Positions 16,402 through 25,146 of a stretch of DNA of 49,404 nucleotides are shown piece by piece. The stretch lies in the NCBI GenBank assembly GCA_964484675.1, contig CAZAFC010000008.1:1-49404 (forward strand), in the 5' to 3' direction. This DNA is from CAZAFC01 sp964484675. Its GTDB lineage: Bacteria > Patescibacteriota > Saccharimonadia > Saccharimonadales > UBA4665. Position 1 is the stretch's first letter; each line of letters begins with the position of its first letter. A program made the position numbers and the translations under genes. The notes below the pieces were generated by a model. That model was not told the origin of the DNA. It made no database searches and saw only the letters and a list, made by a program, of their open reading frames with translations.

Positions 16402-17799
16402 ATGGCAACAGCAACAAAAGAGAAAACCAAAGCCACCCTTGGGCGCGTTGTCCAAGTTGTGGGCGTGGTGGTGGACGTTGAGTTCACCGGCCGCGAGCTG
16501 CCGCCGATCAACACGGCGCTTAAGACAACGCTCAATGACCAGACGTTGCTGCTCGAGGTTGCCCAGCATCTCAGTGAAAACGTCGTGCGCACGATCGCAT
16601 TGAGCGGCACCGATGGCTTGCGCCGCGGCCACGAAGTCACCGACACGGGCGCGCCAATCTCAGTGCCCATCGGCAACACCACGCTCGGCCGCATGTTCAA
16701 CGTCATCGGTGAGCCGATCGACGGCAAAACCGAAGGTAACGATTTCAAAGAGGTCGCGCCCATTCACAAGCAACCACCGGCGCTGGAAGATCAAGCCGGC
16801 TCAGTGGAGATTCTCGAAACCGGCATCAAGGTGATCGACCTCATTTGTCCGATCGTCAAGGGCGGTAAGGTAGGTTTGTTCGGTGGTGCGGGCGTCGGCA
16901 AGACCGTGCTCATCCAGGAGCTTATCAACAACATCGCCAAATTCCACAGTGGCTACTCGGTGTTCGCTGGCGTCGGCGAGCGCACGCGCGAAGGCAACGA
17001 CCTCTACAACGAGATGGCCGAATCGGGTGTGCTCAAAAACACGAGCCTTGTGTTCGGCCAGATGAACGAACCGCCTGGTGCACGTTTGCGCGTCGGTCTT
17101 TCGGGCTTGACGATCGCCGAAGGTTTCCGCGACCAAGGCAAGGACGTGCTGTTCTTTATCGACAACATTTTCCGCTTTACCCAGGCTGGTTCCGAGGTGT
17201 CTGCCCTGCTCGGCCGCTTGCCATCAGCCGTCGGTTACCAGCCGAACTTGCAGCAAGAAATGGGCGCACTCCAAGAACGCATCACCTCGACCAAAGAAGG
17301 TTCGATTACTTCGGTGCAAGCCGTGTACGTGCCGGCCGACGACCTTACCGACCCGGCTCCGGCAACCACCTTCTCGCACCTTGACTCGACTATCGTGCTC
17401 AACCGCGCGCTAACCGACCTTGGTATTTACCCGGCCGTTGACCCGCTCGACTCCAACTCCACCGTGCTCGACCCCGAAATCGTCGGCGAAGATCACTACA
17501 ATGTGGCTCGCGAAGTGCAGCGTATTTTGCAGCGCTACAAAGATCTCCAAGACATCATCGCCATCCTTGGCATGGAAGAGCTCAGCGACGAAGACAAACT
17601 CACCGTGAAGCGTGCGCGCCGCATCCAGCGTTTCCTGAGCCAGCCGTTCTTCGTGGCCGAAATATTCACCAACGCACCCGGCAAATACGTGAGCCTCAAG
17701 GACAGCATCAAAGCCTTCCGCGAAATTCTCGATGGTAAGCACGATGACAAGCCGGAATCGGCCTTCTACCTCAAGGGCGACATCAGCGAGGTCAAGTAA
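16402..17799 (+). CDS. atpD: F1Fo ATP synthase subunit beta
   Basis: 465-aa catalytic subunit. P-loop GGAGVGKTVLIQEL; GVGERTREGNDLYNEM with the catalytic Glu region; Walker-B-like VLFFIDNIFRFTQAGSEVSALLGR; SYQ-type region VGYQPNLQQEMGALQERITS; and ELSDEDKL, the counterpart of the DELSEED lever. All catalytic motifs are intact. Its stop shares one nucleotide with the atpC start (TAATG). Confidence 0.98.
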   Translation: MATATKEKTKATLGRVVQVVGVVVDVEFTGRELPPINTALKTTLNDQTLLLEVAQHLSENVVRTIALSGTDGLRRGHEVTDTGAPISVPIGNTTLGRMFNVIGEPIDGKTEGNDFKEVAPIHKQPPALEDQAGSVEILETGIKVIDLICPIVKGGKVGLFGGAGVGKTVLIQELINNIAKFHSGYSVFAGVGERTREGNDLYNEMAESGVLKNTSLVFGQMNEPPGARLRVGLSGLTIAEGFRDQGKDVLFFIDNIFRFTQAGSEVSALLGRLPSAVGYQPNLQQEMGALQERITSTKEGSITSVQAVYVPADDLTDPAPATTFSHLDSTIVLNRALTDLGIYPAVDPLDSNSTVLDPEIVGEDHYNVAREVQRILQRYKDLQDIIAILGMEELSDEDKLTVKRARRIQRFLSQPFFVAEIFTNAPGKYVSLKDSIKAFREILDGKHDDKPESAFYLKGDISEVK

Positions 17800-18230
17800 T
17801 GAAGCTTGAGCTCGTCGCACTTGATGGCGTGAAGTTCTCGGCCGAAGCGTATTCGATCATGCTGCCGACGGCTTCTGGCGAAATCACTGTGCTGCCACAT
17901 CACGAGCCACTGCTTAGTCTACTTGTGCCAGGGGTGATCACGATTCGCCGCGCCGCCAATGATCCAGACTACCATCTCGAACATTACGCGACATATGGCG
18001 GCGTGCTCGAGATTTCCGACAATCTGGTGCGAGTACTCGTGGATGAAGCGACCTACGGCGATGAAATCAATGAGGCCGAAGCGCAGAAGGCGCATGAAGC
18101 CGCCCAGACATTGCGCCGCGAGGCCCGCAACCAGGTTGAGCTGGATAAGGCGCAGGAATTGATCGACCGTCATGCGGTTCGCCTGCAAGTGGCGAATCTT
18201 CGCCGACGCCACCGCAATCGTCCGCAGTAG
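17799..18230 (+). CDS. atpC: F1Fo ATP synthase subunit epsilon
   Basis: 143-aa central-stalk subunit: an N-terminal beta-sandwich (MKLELVALDGVKFSAEAYSI, GEITVLPHHEPLLSLLVPG, TYGGVLEISDNLVRVLVDEA) and a C-terminal two-helix domain rich in Glu/Ala/Arg. Last gene of the operon; translationally coupled to atpD. The 126 bp to the aquaporin gene show no clear terminator. Confidence 0.93.
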   Translation: MKLELVALDGVKFSAEAYSIMLPTASGEITVLPHHEPLLSLLVPGVITIRRAANDPDYHLEHYATYGGVLEISDNLVRVLVDEATYGDEINEAEAQKAHEAAQTLRREARNQVELDKAQELIDRHAVRLQVANLRRRHRNRPQ

Positions 18231-18356
18231 CTTCTTGTTTCTACTTGGGGAACCTGATTTTCTGCTGAAGGCCGCCTCAGGAGTGTCGGGGCGCGCTTTA
18301 CAAAGCTACGAGTTTGCAGTAGGCTTGGATTAACACATAACCACACGGAGGGAAGA

Positions 18357-19034
18357 ATGCTTAACAGAAAATCGATCGGCATGCTCTTAGCCGAGTTCCT
18401 AGGAACCGCGACACTAACAATGGTGGTGCTCTCGGTGAGCAAATCGACTATCGGCATTCCTTATTTCGTGTCAATCGCGGCTGGCCTCGTGGTCGCAGCC
18501 ATGACACTCGTGTTCGGTTCGGTATCTGGCGCACAATTTAACCCCGCCATTACGCTTGGCTTGTGGTCAACGCGCCGCATCAAGACAATCCCAGCACTTG
18601 CGTACATCGCCATGCAATTGCTTGGCGGTTTCGCCGCATATCATCTCTACGTTTACTTCATCGGCCAGCACTGGAATAACGCCGGCAAGTATGAGGCGCA
18701 TACCCTTGTGGCTGAAGCGGTTGGTACGTTCGTGTTCAGTATGGCGTGGGCTGCTGCGGTGTATCGTAAATTTACCGAAGCCAAAGCAGCAGCTGTCGTT
18801 GGCGCCGGCCTAACACTTGGCATTATGATCGCCTCGGTTGCCTCTGGCGCATTGCTCAACCCTGCAGTTGCGCTTGGCCTGCGTTCCTGGGTTTGGGGAA
18901 CATACGTGCTTGGCCCTGTGCTTGGCGCCATCATCGGGTTCAATCTCTATGGCATGGTATTTGCACCTGCCGAATCTGAGATGACAGAGCCAGCAGAACC
19001 CGTCCAGACGAAATCCTCTAAAAAGAAGAAATAG
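18357..19034 (+). CDS. Aquaporin/MIP-family channel with unusual filter
   Basis: 225 aa, six membrane helices and two half-helices with NPA boxes (SGAQFNPAITLG at 62-64 and SGALLNPAVALG at 168-170). The Arg that normally follows the second NPA and forms the aromatic/arginine filter is Val171 here, so selectivity is likely relaxed (glycerol or other small neutral solutes rather than strict water). A Lys-rich cytoplasmic tail ends the protein. CGGAGGG precedes the ATG, a strong Shine-Dalgarno. A T-run terminator follows. Confidence 0.85.
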   Translation: MLNRKSIGMLLAEFLGTATLTMVVLSVSKSTIGIPYFVSIAAGLVVAAMTLVFGSVSGAQFNPAITLGLWSTRRIKTIPALAYIAMQLLGGFAAYHLYVYFIGQHWNNAGKYEAHTLVAEAVGTFVFSMAWAAAVYRKFTEAKAAAVVGAGLTLGIMIASVASGALLNPAVALGLRSWVWGTYVLGPVLGAIIGFNLYGMVFAPAESEMTEPAEPVQTKSSKKKK

Positions 19035-19076
19035 TTTCGGTTTCCTGCTTCGCATATCTCGCGAAGCCCGACAATT

Positions 19077-19112
19077 ACGAGAGCTTGCTACAAAAAGTGA
19101 GCTCTCGTTTTT
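19077..19112 (+). terminator. Intrinsic terminator after aquaporin gene
   Basis: ACGAGAGCT and AGCTCTCGT form a 9-bp stem around a 14-nt loop and run into five T. Classical rho-independent terminator for the plus-strand atp/aquaporin block. Confidence 0.8.
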
Positions 19113-19140
19113 ATGCGTAACTCAAGAATACTTGCGACAA

Positions 19141-22100
19141 TTAGACTGCGCCGTCGATCAAGTCTTGCTCAAAGGCTTCGATGCCCGCAATCGTTTTGGG
19201 GTAGGCGCTCACGTCGGGCATGTTGAGTGATTGCACGCAGTGCCACACGGCGTTGGCGAGCAATTTGAGCCGATCGGTCTCGGCCGAATCAAAAGTAAGA
19301 TGCAGCTCGTGAATCTGGCCAGTTTCATCGGGCTCGACAAATTCAAGATACGCATCAGCAACGTCCAAATGTCCAAAAGTGTGCGATTGCTCCACGAGCA
19401 TCTTATAGAAGTACAGCTGCTGGCGATACTTGTGCAGCTTGACATCGTGTTGCCACCGCTGATAGCTCGTGCCGGTCTTGTAATCCACGATTGTCAATTC
19501 GCTCGCGGCTTTGTCGATCATGAGCTTGTCGATTTTGCCGCTCATATGCGCATCACCGATGATAATGCCCTCGTCGCGGAAATTATGCTCGCATTCATTC
19601 GTGGCGAGCACGGTATGGCCGCGCTGCTCAAGATAGGCCTTGAGAATAGGCCGGCTGCGGGCGATGAGCCGGTCGGTCTCGGCGCGGCTGAGCCGCTTGG
19701 TGCTCATGAACCGCGTAAACGTGTCAGCCAGCTGCGCTTCGCTTGGCAGCAGTTCGTGCTTGCGGAAAAAGTGATTGAGCCACTCGAGCGTTTCATGCAT
19801 GGCATTGCCATATTGGCCGTAGGGCGACGGCGCTTTCGGAAAGCGCAAGATCGTGTTCATGAAAAACGTGCCGGGCCCGGCGTGCACGAGGTCGGTAAAT
19901 GTATTGATGTGCGTTGGGCTGAGCTGGAAACGATCAAGTCGCGCATGCAGCACATGCGTCAAAGCTTCACGTGTTAAGGATTGCTCGTGCCGCCGCTGCC
20001 AATATGCGGCTAGCTCGGTGGTGGGATTCGGCCGATCACTGGTTTCAATACTGAGCACTGCTTGCGACGAAGCTGGTAGCATGGGGCTGAGCACAGTCCC
20101 ATCTTGCTCGGTGGTTTCGTTCAGATAACTCAGCCGAGCTTTTTGCCGAGCGGCGTAATCACACGTGTAATTACAGAGGTAAAGCTGCGTTTTGGCACGC
20201 GTAATCGCCACATAAAAAAGCCGCAAGCGCTCGTCGTTTGTAGCGCCGGCATAGCGGATGAAGCGCAGGTTTTGCGGCAAGCTGAGGCGCGCGCCGGCGC
20301 CGCGCGCCGCATTTCCCCACACATCATCGTTCACGGCGAGCACAAACACGGCCTGAAATTCCATCCCCTTGGCCTTGAACGCGGTCATGAGTTGCACGGC
20401 TTGGTCGGATTCTTGGTATGGGCTGGTGTTGAGAATCTTGATGTTAGCGGCGCGGTGCGCGGCCACAAAGTCGATGAGATCTTGCAGGCCGAGCGGCTCC
20501 GGGTCGCCGGTGCGATGCTCGCGTAGCTTTGTTCGAAGCACGGTCAGATTCGACAAGACTTCCCAAAACGAGCCGAGGCTGGCACTCGGCTTTGCAGCTG
20601 GAGATGTCTCGGCCTCTGTATCGCTGTTGGTGGTCTGCCGGCCTGCCGTCTCGATGCCCTTGCCAAAATAATACTCATAAAACGGCGAGCGCACATCGGC
20701 CTGCCCTGGCTCCTGAACGTCGAGCGGCTCGACGCCAATGAGGTAATCGAGCAGCGTCTCGAGCGTTTCGGTGCGCACTAGCTGCGAAAGCCGCACGAAA
20801 AATAGCGCGATCGGCCGCAGCTGTTCATGCGCAAACAGCACATTCGTCCATTCTTCGCGGTCGTCGCTCGCTTGCCAGCTGACCTGCCAAATTAGGCTCG
20901 TCGGCAGCTGCCAAAAATCAAAACTTAGCACCTCGGCCCAGAGGCTATTGGCGTCGGTGCCCTGCTCGTTGCGGCTCAGGCTGAGGCAAAGCTCGCTCAT
21001 CCGCAGCAGCTGATTGATCGCCGGATCGTCGAGCACATTTTCGCGCTTTTCGTAGTGCATCGGGACGTCTTCGGCGCGCAAAAACGCCAGCAGCGGTTCG
21101 AGGTGTTTATGCTGCGGTGCGAGAACAGCAATCTCGCCGGTCGGCAGTCCACCGTCGATGAGTGAGCGAATTCGCTTCGCCACCCAGGCAAATTGCGCAA
21201 CGTCGCTTTTGGCTTCGCGGCGCTCGACGATTGCCCGACTGGGCAGCGACTTGCTTTCGGCGATGAGCGTTTTTTCGATCTGGGGAAAATGGTGATGCAG
21301 ACGCTCCTCAATCTGTTCGGCGACGCCGCGCGCCAGGTGCAGCACGTCGGCGTGCGAGCGGTAATTTTGCGTGAGTGGCACGAGTAGCACGTCGCGGTAC
21401 AGACGCTGGAATTGCAGCATGTGCGAGTAATCGGCGCCTTGAAACGCATAAATTGCTTGATCATCATCGCCGACCGCGAGCACATTCGGCCGGCCTTCGC
21501 TTGCCGGATTGTCGGTGAGCAGCTCCACGAGCCGCAGCTGCGCGCCGTTAGTGTCCTGAAATTCGTCAAGCATGAGGTAGAGATACTGCTCTTGCAGGGT
21601 GAACCGCAGATCGGCGTGCTCCTCAAGTGCTCGCACCGCGCGCAGGATCATGTCGTCGTAGTCGAAAAGTTTTTCGACTTGAAGCTGATGCAGGTACGTG
21701 TCGTACACGTCCGCCGCGGCATGAAGTTTTTCGGCGTGGCGCTGACCGTCAATCATAAAATCGCCGCTCGCGTCTTTGGTGAGCCAGGTTTTTTTCCACC
21801 CCGAGATGCTCGTCGCTTTGCCTGTCTCATTGACAGCCTGCAATGCATCACTTAACTCGTTAAGTATGAGTTTGGCGAGCGGCTGCACGCCGGGAGCCGG
21901 CTGCGGCGCATCGAGCTTGGCAAGTTCGGCGGCCAGATGTACAAACCGCGGCGCATCTTTGAGGCTGACACGAGTATGACCGCGCAGGGCTTCGCTGACA
22001 ATCGGCTGCGCAGCTGCCAAAAACGCAGCGTTGGCGGCAGCCACGGCGCGCAAATTATCGGGCGTGAGCAGCGCGCGCTTGGCGTCGCTCACCAGCGTCT

Positions 22101-22548
22101 TGACGTCGCCAAGATAATTGTCGGCAAATTTGAGCGGATTGCCGTACGGCAGCTTGTCGACAATCTCGCGCAAGATCCGATCGATCGCCAGCTCGTCGGC
22201 CGGCTGCATGTCGCTAAGCTCCAGAAAATAATCTGGAAACTGGCGGATCAGCTCACTGCCGAAGGCGTGATAGGTGCTGATCGTCACCTTGTACGCCGCT
22301 TGGCCGACCATATTTGCAAGGCGAGCGCGCATGGTGCTGGCCGCTGATTCGGTAAAAGTCAGACACAAAATGTTCTGTGGCAGCGTGTCGGTCGTTGCCA
22401 AAATGTGCGCAATGCGCGTGGTGAGCAGCTGCGTTTTGCCGGTGCCCGGACCGGCGATTACCAGCACCGGCCCTTCGGTCGTGGTCACGGCTTTTCGTTG
22501 CGCGGCGTTTAGTCCGGCCAGAGCATCTTCATATTTTCCCATCGTCAC
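19141..22548 (-). CDS. UvrD/PcrA-like superfamily 1 helicase fused to a PD-(D/E)XK nuclease
   Basis: About 1,135 aa. Q-motif LNAAQRKAV and P-loop GPGTGKT (about 33-39), LCLTFTESAA (motif Ia), TYHAFG, Walker B MLDEFQDTN, AVGDDDQAIYAFQGA (motif III), LTQNYRSH (motif IV), MTAFKAKGMEFQAVFVLAVND (motif V) and LFYVAITRAK (motif VI). The C-terminal 150 residues contain GKIDKLMID, IVDYKTGTSYQRW and KYRQQLYFYKML, a RecB/AddA-type PD-(D/E)XK nuclease core. Probably DNA repair or end processing. TACAAT (22557-22552) is 3 nt before GTG 22548 and 9 nt before ATG 22542; the latter gives a two-residue shorter protein and may be the real start. Confidence 0.9.
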   Translation of the reverse strand: MTMGKYEDALAGLNAAQRKAVTTTEGPVLVIAGPGTGKTQLLTTRIAHILATTDTLPQNILCLTFTESAASTMRARLANMVGQAAYKVTISTYHAFGSELIRQFPDYFLELSDMQPADELAIDRILREIVDKLPYGNPLKFADNYLGDVKTLVSDAKRALLTPDNLRAVAAANAAFLAAAQPIVSEALRGHTRVSLKDAPRFVHLAAELAKLDAPQPAPGVQPLAKLILNELSDALQAVNETGKATSISGWKKTWLTKDASGDFMIDGQRHAEKLHAAADVYDTYLHQLQVEKLFDYDDMILRAVRALEEHADLRFTLQEQYLYLMLDEFQDTNGAQLRLVELLTDNPASEGRPNVLAVGDDDQAIYAFQGADYSHMLQFQRLYRDVLLVPLTQNYRSHADVLHLARGVAEQIEERLHHHFPQIEKTLIAESKSLPSRAIVERREAKSDVAQFAWVAKRIRSLIDGGLPTGEIAVLAPQHKHLEPLLAFLRAEDVPMHYEKRENVLDDPAINQLLRMSELCLSLSRNEQGTDANSLWAEVLSFDFWQLPTSLIWQVSWQASDDREEWTNVLFAHEQLRPIALFFVRLSQLVRTETLETLLDYLIGVEPLDVQEPGQADVRSPFYEYYFGKGIETAGRQTTNSDTEAETSPAAKPSASLGSFWEVLSNLTVLRTKLREHRTGDPEPLGLQDLIDFVAAHRAANIKILNTSPYQESDQAVQLMTAFKAKGMEFQAVFVLAVNDDVWGNAARGAGARLSLPQNLRFIRYAGATNDERLRLFYVAITRAKTQLYLCNYTCDYAARQKARLSYLNETTEQDGTVLSPMLPASSQAVLSIETSDRPNPTTELAAYWQRRHEQSLTREALTHVLHARLDRFQLSPTHINTFTDLVHAGPGTFFMNTILRFPKAPSPYGQYGNAMHETLEWLNHFFRKHELLPSEAQLADTFTRFMSTKRLSRAETDRLIARSRPILKAYLEQRGHTVLATNECEHNFRDEGIIIGDAHMSGKIDKLMIDKAASELTIVDYKTGTSYQRWQHDVKLHKYRQQLYFYKMLVEQSHTFGHLDVADAYLEFVEPDETGQIHELHLTFDSAETDRLKLLANAVWHCVQSLNMPDVSAYPKTIAGIEAFEQDLIDGAV

Positions 22549-22585
22549 TCTATTGTAGCGCGACTTGCCAGAGAGAAGAAAGCGC

Positions 22586-23770
22586 TTACGTGTTGCAGGT
22601 TGGGCAATCTTCTTCGCGCTTGAATTCGGTCATCCACTGTTTGCTGGCCTTCCACCAAGGTTCAACGTCGTGGAAGCCGACCCAGTCGGCGGCTTGACGC
22701 AACAGCCCGCCGATAAATCCGGCAAAGCTCACGTTCCCCCAGTCTACGGCTGCCCAGCCTTCGCCTACTGGGATAACCGTGACGGGCTTGTGCTGCTGAT
22801 AGGCTGGCGTCGGCTTGCCCGCTAAAGTGCGTCCGAGATCCTTGGCGGCAAATATGCCATCGCGCAGCGCCGCTTGCGCCATCCCGCTGTACTGCGTGGC
22901 GGCGTTGTCGCCGATCACGTAGATGTTTTCTTCGGCCAGCAACCGCTCATTCACGATGACTTTTCCGCGTTCATTCAGTGCGAAATTATTGGCCTTGAAG
23001 AACGGATTGTTCGCCGTGCCGGCCGTCCAAACGACGGTGCGGCTGTTGATCGGCTTGCCGCTGACCATCAGTTGATCTGCCGTCTGGCCTTCGACTGTTT
23101 GGCCGAGCTGGAGCTCGATGCCGAGCTTCGCGAGGCGGCGTTCAACAGCGTGCGAGACTTTTTCGCTCGAGTGCGGCAGCAGGCGCGGCGCAGCTTCGAT
23201 GATCGAAATCTTGAATGGCTTGCCGCTGACGCCATGTTTTTTCATAATCGTCTTGAGATAGTTCGGCAGCGCGCCGGCCAGTTCGATGCCAGTCGGCCCG
23301 GCACCCACGATCACATAGTGCAAGTCCGGCTCGCCTGCCTCGAGCTGTTCGTGCACATGTTGTTTGAAATGCCGAATCTGTTCCCATGACTTGATGCCGT
23401 ACGAAAATTCCTCGAGCCCTTTGATGCCGAAAAAGTTCGTCACCACGCCGAGTGCCAAAATGAGCGTGTCGTATGTGAGCACCTGGCCGTCTTCGGTGGT
23501 CAGCGTGTGCGCCTGGCGGTCGAGCGTTTTGGCCGAACCGCGTACGATTTTGACCCGCTGCGTGTCGAGAATCTTGGCCAGCGGGATGTTGCTCTGCACG
23601 TGAGCGCCGCCGGTCGCGGTGTGGTACAGAGCCGGATAGTAGCGAAAATCGGGCTGGTCGGACAGGAGCGTGACGCTGACGTGGCTATTTTTGCAGAGTT
23701 CGAGCGCGGCCTTGACGCCGCCGAACCCGCCGCCGACGACCAACACCTGGTGTTTGTGAGATGCATTCAT
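22586..23770 (-). CDS. NDH-2-like NAD(P)H:quinone oxidoreductase (FAD)
   Basis: 394 aa two-dinucleotide-binding-domain flavoprotein. FAD site VLVVGGGFGGVKAALEL near the N-terminus, NAD(P)H site YVIVGAGPTGIELAGAL in the middle, and NIYVIGDNAA for the FAD ribityl contact. A C-terminal amphipathic/aromatic region (WVGFHDVEPWWKASKQWM) could attach it to the membrane, as in type II NADH dehydrogenases. It ends with an unusual CPTC motif. TATACT lies 7 nt before the ATG, no Shine-Dalgarno. With the ATP synthase nearby, it may feed electrons to quinone or oxygen; no quinol oxidase is in the window. Confidence 0.83.
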   Translation of the reverse strand: MNASHKHQVLVVGGGFGGVKAALELCKNSHVSVTLLSDQPDFRYYPALYHTATGGAHVQSNIPLAKILDTQRVKIVRGSAKTLDRQAHTLTTEDGQVLTYDTLILALGVVTNFFGIKGLEEFSYGIKSWEQIRHFKQHVHEQLEAGEPDLHYVIVGAGPTGIELAGALPNYLKTIMKKHGVSGKPFKISIIEAAPRLLPHSSEKVSHAVERRLAKLGIELQLGQTVEGQTADQLMVSGKPINSRTVVWTAGTANNPFFKANNFALNERGKVIVNERLLAEENIYVIGDNAATQYSGMAQAALRDGIFAAKDLGRTLAGKPTPAYQQHKPVTVIPVGEGWAAVDWGNVSFAGFIGGLLRQAADWVGFHDVEPWWKASKQWMTEFKREEDCPTCNT

Positions 23771-23874
23771 ACCTTTGAGTATACAAAACTATGCATAAGG
23801 ACCAAAGTGTTCGCCAGGAGATGTTGGAATGCGCGGCCAATTTTCAGGCTGCGCTGACTCATATATAAGGAAAA

Positions 23875-23934
23875 GCCGTGCGAGGTCGAAGGCGTGGCGA
23901 GCGGGGCTCAGCCAGGCATTTCGGCCTGCACGGC
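23875..23934 (-). terminator. Long-range 3' stem-loop downstream of 23983 gene
   Basis: GCCGTGC and GCACGGC pair across about 46 nt, with an inner CAGGC/GCCTG pairing. On the minus strand it is followed by TTTTCCTT, giving a partial U-tract. It lies about 50 nt after the stop of the unknown gene at 23983. Confidence 0.4.
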
Positions 23935-23982
23935 GATTCCAGAGAGTTGGTTGTTCGGCGGATGTGGCGATCGGCAGCGCGG

Positions 23983-24429
23983 TCAGTTCATCGGGTTGTT
24001 CGAGTCGGGCGCGGTGGTAGACTCGTCGGCGCCGGAGTCGCTTGACTTGAGCTCGTCGGGCTCGTCGAAGCTCAGGTAGATCATGGCCATGGATTCGCCG
24101 GGCTTGATGGTTGCCCATGCCGGGTGTCGGGGCTGCATGCCCTCCACGCTGACCAGCTCGCCGAAAGCAAGCCAATCCTCGTCATCTCCAGCGACCTTGA
24201 CGATGGTCGTGGTGATCCTGAATTTCTGTTGCGGCGTGCGCCGAAGTGGGAAGCCGAAGCGGTGGATGCTACCCATGACCGTGTCCTGCACGCAGGTCAC
24301 GATGAGCGTGGCGCCGACTTCAGGAATCCCATCTACCTCAATCGAGCCTTCCGGACCGATGACGACCAGTCCGATACGGCCGCTGAAAGCGGTGAGGCTG
24401 AGCTCGATGTCCTTGCGCGCGTCGTTCAT
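23983..24429 (-). CDS. Hypothetical beta-rich protein
   Basis: 148 aa, no membrane segment, unrecognised. Alternating strands are evident (IGLVVIGPEGSIEVDG, TLIVTCVQDTVMGSIHRFGF, FRITTTIVKVAG, MAMIYLSFDE) and the C-terminus is a Ser/Asp-rich disordered tail. GAGAGG lies 8 nt before the ATG. Stand-alone unit with a consensus-like promoter, in contrast with its leaderless neighbour NDH-2. No function can be assigned. Confidence 0.6.
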   Translation of the reverse strand: MNDARKDIELSLTAFSGRIGLVVIGPEGSIEVDGIPEVGATLIVTCVQDTVMGSIHRFGFPLRRTPQQKFRITTTIVKVAGDDEDWLAFGELVSVEGMQPRHPAWATIKPGESMAMIYLSFDEPDELKSSDSGADESTTAPDSNNPMN

Positions 24430-24521
24430 GCCTCATTCCTCTCTGGAAATGCCACTAAAGATAGCGGCGGCTTGCTCCGCAATGTATGCGCGAGCCCTTG
24501 TCATAATGGCAAGATACCATA

Positions 24522-24550
24522 ATTATAAAATGAAATAGATATATTTGCAA
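24522..24550 (-). promoter_or_regulatory. Promoter of the 23983-24429 gene
   Basis: On the minus strand TTGCAA (24550-24545), 17 nt, TATAAT (24527-24522). A TATGGT overlaps just downstream (24521-24516) as an alternative -10. The predicted 5' end can form ATGG/CCAT or CTTG/CAAG stem-loops, followed by a roughly 85-nt leader. Confidence 0.5.
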
Positions 24551-24610
24551 TATAGTCGACACTACGAATGCTCATCGCTTGTGGCTGCACTGCGAGTGAT
24601 GAGGTAGGCG

Positions 24611-25036
24611 CTACTCGGCTTGACTCAGCTTGCGGACTAATCCGGCGAGAGTACGCATCTCCTCGGAAGTAAGCTGCGAAGCGAAGGCACGGCTGCGCTC
24701 AATTGCTGCGTCACTGAGCAGTAGGTTGGCCAGCGCTTGGCCGGCTGGCTCGAGCTGCACAACCTTCACACGCCGATCGCCGGGCTTCTCGCGGCGTGAA
24801 ACCAGCCGCTTGTTTTCGAGACTGTCGATAACGCCAGTAATGTTCGACGCATCGCACGAGAGAGCGTTCGCCAACGTTTGCATAGTCGGCAGTTCCTGAT
24901 CCTGCATCATCATAAGTATCATTACTTGAGAGCCAGTCAGATCGTGCTTATTGGCAATCTTTAAAATTGCTCGCTTGGTCATGACCAGCAAACTTATAAG
25001 AGAGGAATAAAATTGTGTGAATTCTTGTTGTTCCAT
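24611..25036 (-). CDS. MarR-family transcriptional regulator
   Basis: 141-aa winged-helix repressor. The recognition region is QTLANALSCDASNITGVIDSLENKRLVSRREKPGDRRVKVVQLEPAG, with the D-x-R wing typical of MarR, flanked by helices for dimerisation. It is divergent from an MFS exporter gene and shares a 110-bp intergenic region holding a palindrome over the exporter's -10, so it probably represses the exporter and perhaps itself, responding to a toxic small molecule. A TACAAC hexamer lies 5 nt before the ATG and no Shine-Dalgarno is seen. Confidence 0.9.
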   Translation of the reverse strand: MEQQEFTQFYSSLISLLVMTKRAILKIANKHDLTGSQVMILMMMQDQELPTMQTLANALSCDASNITGVIDSLENKRLVSRREKPGDRRVKVVQLEPAGQALANLLLSDAAIERSRAFASQLTSEEMRTLAGLVRKLSQAE

Positions 25037-25054
25037 AAGGTGTTGTACTAATAC

Positions 25055-25088
25055 TTGACTTTACCAAACATTGTTCAGTATAATGTTT
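25055..25088 (+). promoter_or_regulatory. MFS promoter with candidate MarR operator
   Basis: TTGACT (25055-25060), 18-nt spacer, TATAAT (25079-25084). A perfect inverted repeat AAACATT-N9-AATGTTT (25066-25088) covers the spacer and -10, so a bound dimer would block RNA polymerase. A looser inverted repeat (GTTGTA...TACAAC) brackets the same region. The leader then has CTTGGC-N6-GCCAAG (about 25114-25131). Confidence 0.6.
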
Positions 25089-25146
25089 GAGTAATACAAC
25101 TATTATACGATAGCTTGGCATAAAAGCCAAGACAGGAAGGAAATTT

